Of a stretch of 11,174 bases of DNA, positions 7,857-11,174 are shown one piece after another. The notes under the pieces were generated by a model that was not told where the DNA came from, did not search any database, and saw only the letters and a program-made list of their open reading frames with translations. Numbering within the stretch: the stretch's first letter is position 1; every line of letters starts with the position of its first letter. The position numbers were made by a program, and so were the translations under genes. Source of the stretch: Bacteroidales bacterium (GTDB taxonomy: Bacteria; Bacteroidota; Bacteroidia; Bacteroidales; VadinHA17); NCBI GenBank assembly GCA_003518245.1, contig DOZA01000130.1, positions 1 through 11,174 on the forward strand, written 5' to 3'.

Positions 7857-8746
7857 AAAGCCCCTGTTGGCAGGACCATCATTGCGTGGTTGCCCGCAAT
7901 ATATATGGTCGAATAATCTGCTTGATGACCAGGAATAGTTGAAATAATCTTCGGAGCCTGTACCAAATATTGATGGTATGGTATCGTTATCAACGAATAT
8001 TTTTTCATCTCCTTTGAGTAAAGCTCATCAGTACCCTTGCTCCAACCTGCAGGATCATTAACTATTGCAGCAAAATTTTCTATTTTATCAAAGACTTTAG
8101 CTATGTCATCTTTACTGAAACTTCGGACTCTAGTCTGATCGTCATATAGTCTTACCATTAAATGGTAAAAATGCAGATGCTTTATATCCCCTCTCCACAC
8201 AATCCGGCATCCTTTACTGAACGCAAGGGGGAAATAGCAAGCATCATTCTGTCTGAAGACAGACTCAAGGAAGGTGCTGTCCTTACCATTGCTGAGTGCA
8301 AAAGCAGTATTCCACATAAATTTTTCAGCATTACCTGAATACATGGGATCAATATCATTATCAATATAAACATCAAGCTCACCATTTATCATTGCTGTCC
8401 AGGTACGAACTATTACTCCGGGGCCTTGTATATCACATACAAGGTATTCACCTATGCCCGTAGAATCAGGTTCCGTAAGTATTTCAAGAAAACCTGGCCC
8501 GGGCTCACCACCAAAACCATCAGAATTTTCGAACCAGCCGGGCAGGCATGGAACGACACTCCTCCTGTCAAAGGATGAGAACTGTATAGTCCTGTAATTA
8601 TCAGCAGGGAAATAACTCAGCCTATCTAAAGAGATAAGCTCATCAATAAGAGATCCGGTACAAATAACCTCATCTTGGTTTCGCACCGTATTGCATGAAT
8701 GAAGAACTATTAAAGCTGTAACTAAAGCAAGTACCAGGATTCTCAT
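7853..8746 (-). CDS. N-terminal fragment of the DUF2961/GH172 lipoprotein
   Basis: Open frame of 297 aa from the ATG at 8746. The signal ends in VLHSC with Cys18 as a likely lipidated residue, so export to the envelope is expected. Family features are SSFDRRSV (57-64), WFENSDG (71-77), GEYLVCDIQGPGVIVRTW (99-116) and YFPLAFSKGCRI (171-182), followed by FYHLMVRLY and VRSFS (193-211). These match the first jelly-roll of DUF2961 proteins. From about residue 245 to the TGA at 7855-7853 the sequence is an out-of-frame reading of the C-terminal half, so about 50 residues at the end are not native. The catalytic segment is not in this frame, so this product alone should be inactive. Confidence 0.7.
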   Translation of the reverse strand: MRILVLALVTALIVLHSCNTVRNQDEVICTGSLIDELISLDRLSYFPADNYRTIQFSSFDRRSVVPCLPGWFENSDGFGGEPGPGFLEILTEPDSTGIGEYLVCDIQGPGVIVRTWTAMINGELDVYIDNDIDPMYSGNAEKFMWNTAFALSNGKDSTFLESVFRQNDACYFPLAFSKGCRIVWRGDIKHLHFYHLMVRLYDDQTRVRSFSKDDIAKVFDKIENFAAIVNDPAGWSKGTDELYSKEMKKYSLITIPYHQYLVQAPKIISTIPGHQADYSTIYIAGNHAMMVLPTGAL

Positions 8747-8848
8747 AATGATAATATTAAGGTTTTAACATCTAAGTTAGTAAACAACAGTGAAAAATAC
8801 TATCAGGAAATTTTTTATTAATTTTAATAGGTTCCAATACTATTATTT

Positions 8849-9349
8849 ATGAAAGGTAAACAAGGTATAATAGTGATCCTGATAATACATTTCTTACTGG
8901 GCGGTTGTGCTGCTATAGCGGAAAAAATGGATGAGAGACGCGAAAAAAGAGAAAAAGAGATTGAAGAAGGATATGAAGCGGTGAAAAAAATGGTTTTCTC
9001 CGGCCTGTACACCTTTACCTCTAATTCAAATTATCTTTCTGTTAACTATTACGATGTAGAAGTCTTTTTTCCACATTTCGGCGCAGGAGATATTAAGAAC
9101 CTGCCCGGAAGATCACATTTGAGGATAAATAGTAAACTTGAGAATCTGATGATAGAAGAAAGTGACATCCGCCACAGGGTTCTTGTAAGATTCACAGTAG
9201 ACACTAAGACTGATAAATACATGATTAATATTGATATAGCCCCAAATTTCGATGCTAATCTTAATATCTCTTCATCTAAAATAAGCACCATAACTTACAT
9301 GGGTAAAATAAGGCCTATTGAAAATGAAAAGGAAGAGGCAGAGAAATAA
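8849..9349 (+). CDS. DUF4251-type lipoprotein
   Basis: 166 aa. The hydrophobic N-terminus ends in LLGGC, a good lipobox with Cys20 lipidated. Residues 24-48 are highly charged (KMDERREKREKEIEE), probably a helix or linker. From ~52 to 156 the pattern fits DUF4251, a Bacteroidota periplasmic beta-rich family: NYLSVNYYDVEVFFPHFG (61-78, family form ...LPYFG), then a strand pair with YMINIDIAPN (124-133) and SSSKISTITYMGKI (141-154). The function of the family is not known. It is the first plus-strand gene after a ~100-bp AT-rich divergent gap (8747-8848) in which I see no convincing promoter box. Sixty nucleotides separate it from the sigma remnant downstream. Confidence 0.82.
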   Translation: MKGKQGIIVILIIHFLLGGCAAIAEKMDERREKREKEIEEGYEAVKKMVFSGLYTFTSNSNYLSVNYYDVEVFFPHFGAGDIKNLPGRSHLRINSKLENLMIEESDIRHRVLVRFTVDTKTDKYMINIDIAPNFDANLNISSSKISTITYMGKIRPIENEKEEAEK

Positions 9350-9409
9350 TTTATTTATTATTTGCTGTAGTAAAACAGGTATCCTTGTAACTAATTAATA
9401 AAACAATTC

Positions 9410-9790
9410 ATGCAAAAGGATAAAAACGAGTTTATTACCCAGGTAAATAAAAACAGGGATATTATCCAGAAAATATGCAAAGTATATTGTTCCGGAGATT
9501 GCAACCAGCATGATCCCAGCCAGGAAATAGTATACCAGCTCTGGAAATCGTATGGAAGTTTCAGGTATGAATCATCTCTTTCTACATGAATATACAGGGT
9601 GGCTTTAAACACTGCTTTCCAGTATATTAGAAGATACAAAGACTTCTATACTGACCTTCTGAATAATGCACTTGACAGGTTTGAAGCCCGGGAGCACTGG
9701 TTAAGAAAATACAGAGGATGGTTAATAGCCGGAATATTAATAATCTTTACCTTGCTTCTTATATCCGTTATAAAGGGAATCACAGCCTAA
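9410..9790 (+). pseudogene. ECF sigma-70 factor remnant: region 2 with in-frame TGA, region 4 lost, C-terminal membrane segment
   Basis: Reading from ATG 9410 gives a 59-residue sigma region 2: NEFITQVNKNRDIIQKIC, then HDPSQEIVYQLW (34-45, family form DLxQEi.yqlW), YGSFRYESSLST (48-59). The frame then meets TGA at 9587-9589 and continues with IYRVALNTA and RRYK. In ECF factors this stretch reads STW(L/I)YR(V/I)ALNTA, so TGA replaces the conserved Trp codon TGG. After RRYK there is no region 4; instead come ~25 charged residues and one membrane span (WLIAGILIIFTLLLISVI, 104-121), ending at TAA 9788-9790. The tail looks like part of a different membrane protein, joined by a deletion. Pro36 also replaces the usual Leu. 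The piece after the TGA has only a GTG (9599) as possible start. Probably dead. Confidence 0.72.
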
Positions 9791-9833
9791 GACTCTGTTA
9801 AGTTAATGTTAAAGAAAAATAACATAGTTTATT

Positions 9834-9862
9834 GCAACATTTCTCGTTTTCGGCTGTCTTTA
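9834..9862 (+). promoter_or_regulatory. Candidate ECF-type promoter upstream of the small secreted protein
   Basis: GCAACATT at 9834-9841 carries the AAC core of ECF -35 elements and TGTCTTTA at 9855-9862 the GTC core of ECF -10 elements; 16 nt separate AAC from TGTC, the usual distance. Initiation near 9870 would leave a leader of about 50 nt. It lies 44 nt downstream of the broken ECF sigma gene. Confidence 0.5.
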
Positions 9863-9876
9863 ATATGAGAATGAAA
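9859..9876 (+). repeat. 18-bp box shared with 10551-10568, copy 1
   Basis: TTTAATATGAGAATGAAA differs at one base from the box 30 nt upstream of the propeller gene. It overlaps the -10 end of the ECF-type promoter and ends 44 nt before ATG 9921. The box also opens a 9-codon frame (ATG 9865 to TAA 9892-9894). Confidence 0.5.
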
Positions 9877-9920
9877 ACATTGGATTTTTATTAACAGGAC
9901 CAAGAAGATTGCGAAATGTC

Positions 9921-10421
9921 ATGAAAAAAATAATCAGCCTAATAGTAACAGTTTTTGTATTATCATCTCTCACTTTCGCAGTTAATCCTAAATTGCCTGT
10001 CGCACAAGGGAATACAAACAGCAAACTGGGTTTCTACACAGTTGAAAAGGCAGGAATGTTCCGGATGATAAAAGGTGAGCCGCTGCGTTCATATTATATA
10101 GCGTACGAGAATTCACCAGACTCAATTATTGTAGTTGTTGATGATAGCAGGAAAAAAATTAAAAGATACCTGGTCATATCTGAAGAACTTGTAATAGAAT
10201 ATGTTTGTTGTAAGAATGTATTCGGTGTCAGAATAATAGATGAACACTTTGAACAAGAAGGCTTCTCAACAACAAAACATAAACTGGACAAACAACAGTA
10301 CTATCATCAGAGAGTCATAACCAGAGAACCAATATGCGAAATTGATTGTATAAAACTTATATCAGTTTATTATCCAAAGCTGATAAAGGATTACATGAAG
10401 ATATTTGCTATGAAAGACTAA
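9921..10421 (+). CDS. Small secreted protein of unknown function with four cysteines
   Basis: 166 aa from ATG 9921. A TTG in frame at 9909 would add four residues but puts a poor start before a standard signal peptide, so the ATG is preferred. The signal peptide is MKK plus a hydrophobic core with cleavage after LTFA (residue 20). The mature part has a beta-like segment SIIVVVDDSRKKIKRYLVI (68-86), a CC pair (96-97), a lysine/glutamine-rich middle, then CEIDC (139-143) and a tyrosine-rich end, YYPKLIKDYMKIF. The two cysteine pairs could form disulfides in the periplasm. I do not recognise the family. It stands between an ECF-type promoter and a strong terminator, so it is probably its own transcription unit. 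Confidence 0.75.
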   Translation: MKKIISLIVTVFVLSSLTFAVNPKLPVAQGNTNSKLGFYTVEKAGMFRMIKGEPLRSYYIAYENSPDSIIVVVDDSRKKIKRYLVISEELVIEYVCCKNVFGVRIIDEHFEQEGFSTTKHKLDKQQYYHQRVITREPICEIDCIKLISVYYPKLIKDYMKIFAMKD

Positions 10422-10453
10422 ATATTTCTCTCCAATTTATAGGTTTAAGTTTA

Positions 10454-10494
10454 AAAAACAGGTTTGCCAGAGATGACAAACCTGTTTTTCTTTT
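10454..10494 (+). terminator. Strong intrinsic terminator after the small secreted protein
   Basis: A perfect 13-bp stem (10454-10466 with 10477-10489; core ACAGGTTTG/CAAACCTGT) encloses a 10-nt loop and runs into TTTTTCTTTT. It starts 33 nt after the TAA at 10419-10421. The A-run on its left side means it could also stop transcription from the other direction. Confidence 0.9.
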
Positions 10495-10550
10495 GCAAAA
10501 CATAGTATATAAGTGTTTTATTCACATTTTTTAATTTAATTTTACTATGT

Positions 10551-10568
10551 TTTAATATGAAAATGAAA
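10551..10568 (+). repeat. 18-bp box shared with 9859-9876, copy 2
   Basis: TTTAATATGAAAATGAAA matches copy 1 at 17 of 18 positions. The preceding bases (TATG at 10546-10549 where copy 1 has TGTC) keep only part of the ECF-like -10 core, and the -35 side is AT-drifted. It ends 30 nt before ATG 10599. Like copy 1 it opens a short frame (ATG 10557 to TAA 10578-10580, seven codons). Confidence 0.5.
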
Positions 10569-10598
10569 TTTACAACTTAAATCATTTAATTCTTAATT

Positions 10599-11174
10599 AT
10601 GAAAAATACAATAAGAGCCTTATTCCTGATTTTATTTGTTTCTACTTATTGCTTCAGCCTGCATGCGCAGATCAAGGAGCCTGTATTTTCAGGTAAAGAA
10701 AGAGTTAGTATGTTTGCTAAACATATTGCCATGAAGGATGAATCATCACTAAGTGATCTTCACTGGCAGTATATCGGACCAACAAATATAAGTGGCCGAT
10801 GTACTGATGTTGAGGCAGTTACTCCAAGAGGAGAATCTTATACAATATGGATTGGTTCAGCCACCGGCGGAGTATGGAAATCAGAGAATGAGGGCAGCAC
10901 TTTCATGCCTGTTTTCGATGCTATGCCAACAGCGTCAATAGGTGATATAGCCATTGACGCCAATAATCCTGATATTGTATGGGTAGGAACAGGTGAAGCA
11001 AATATTTTCAGGAGCTCAAATTCGGGCTGTGGAGTATTTAAGACCACTGATGGAGGCAAGACATGGAAAAATATGGGTCTTGAAAATACCATGACCATCG
11101 GTCGTATCAGGATACATCCAAAAAATTCTGATATAGTATATGTTGCTGCTACAGGCCATGAATGGACAACCAAT
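10599..11174 (+). CDS. Secreted BNR/sortilin-like beta-propeller protein (5' part)
   Basis: Open from ATG 10599 for 192 codons to the window edge with no stop. A signal peptide (MKN, hydrophobic core, cleavage near LHAQ at 21-24) predicts export. The mature part begins a propeller: W..IGPTNISGR (56-67), IWIGSATGGVWKS (83-95) with a degenerate Asp-box, IAIDANNPDIVWVGTGEAN (117-135), GVFKTTDGGKTW (145-156) with a canonical Asp-box (S/T-x-D-x-G-x-x-W), and IRIHPKNSDIVYVAATG (170-186). This is the VPS10/BNR-repeat pattern often named glycosyl hydrolase in databases, though catalysis is rarely shown. Relatives are large (many hundreds of residues), so most of the gene is outside. It starts downstream of a terminator, so it has its own promoter. 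Confidence 0.85.
   Translation, partial: MKNTIRALFLILFVSTYCFSLHAQIKEPVFSGKERVSMFAKHIAMKDESSLSDLHWQYIGPTNISGRCTDVEAVTPRGESYTIWIGSATGGVWKSENEGSTFMPVFDAMPTASIGDIAIDANNPDIVWVGTGEANIFRSSNSGCGVFKTTDGGKTWKNMGLENTMTIGRIRIHPKNSDIVYVAATGHEWTTN

Larger units (their letters stand above)
7233..8746 (-). pseudogene. Broken DUF2961 (GH172-type) lipoprotein gene
   Basis: The two open frames here are halves of one gene. The N-terminal half is in one frame from 8746. The other half is in the -1 frame and already carries family sequence upstream of its GTG at 7856: reading from 8012 gives GDEKIFVDND, then PSIFGTGSEDYFNYSW, then DGPANRGFVTNYRYQI, all typical of DUF2961. GTGSEDYF is encoded at 7964-7941. In that frame TGA codons at 8030-8025 close it upstream, so the change of frame lies at about 8024-8000. 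From memory, relatives with this kind of N-terminal half carry some 150-200 more residues before the GDEK segment, so a deletion together with the frame change is likely. DUF2961 corresponds to glycoside hydrolase family 172 (difructose-anhydride and arabinan-active enzymes). Decay is the simplest reading; programmed -1 shifting at the A6 run 8005-8000 is less likely. Confidence 0.75.

Noticed and set aside
9380..9387. TATCCTTG as a -7 promoter box for the sigma remnant
   Set aside because: One mismatch to TAnnTTTG, and no TTG at the right distance upstream.
9587..9589. TGA decoded as Trp or selenocysteine
   Set aside because: TGA ends the lipoprotein hydrolase at 493-491 as a normal stop, Trp is otherwise TGG, and the sigma gene is also missing region 4, so decay explains it better.
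9391..9639. Minus-strand frame of 82 codons over the sigma remnant
   Set aside because: The plus strand has clear sigma region 2 similarity across the same bases; the minus reading has none.

Overview
The window looks like a chromosomal segment of an uncultured or little-studied member of the Bacteroidota, probably near Bacteroidales/Marinilabiliales. This rests on the AT-rich intergenic DNA, weak or absent Shine-Dalgarno sequences, a TTG-N19-TAnnTTT promoter, many exported proteins and lipoproteins, and family content: OmpP1/FadL porins, a DUF4251 lipoprotein, a DUF2961/GH172 lipoprotein, a NagB-LmbE fusion and a BNR-propeller secreted protein. Taxonomy is inferred from gene content only.

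The left three quarters (1-8746) read on the minus strand. In order of transcription they hold: a broken DUF2961/GH172 lipoprotein gene (8746-7233); a 775-aa fusion of a glucosamine-6-phosphate deaminase-like domain to a PIG-L/LmbE deacetylase-like domain (7082-4755); two tandem OmpP1/FadL outer-membrane transporter paralogs (4648-3167 and 3049-1598) separated by an intrinsic terminator; an exported metallo-beta-lactamase-fold lipoprotein (1330-491); and, overlapping it by 4 nt, the start of an unknown secreted protein (494 to the window edge). The gaps at 1331-1597 and 7083-7232 carry two copies of a degenerate ~70-76 nt intergenic repeat in the same orientation.

The right quarter (8849-11174) reads on the plus strand: a DUF4251 lipoprotein, the wreck of an ECF sigma factor gene (9410-9790), a small secreted protein of unknown function (9921-10421) ending in a strong terminator, and the 5' end of a large secreted beta-propeller protein (10599 to the edge). 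The sigma remnant is visible only by reading through an in-frame TGA that sits where region 2 normally has a conserved Trp, and its region 4 is missing. An ECF-type promoter lies between it and the next gene. A related 18-bp box precedes the propeller gene.

The genes do not form one obvious pathway. The common theme is the envelope: outer-membrane uptake, lipoproteins and secreted proteins, with an amino-sugar enzyme and a glycosidase-family gene that could deal with glycans. Two genes (DUF2961 and sigma) within about 2.6 kb are broken, which suggests local decay or recent deletions. I see no tRNA, rRNA, CRISPR array, transposase or integrase.
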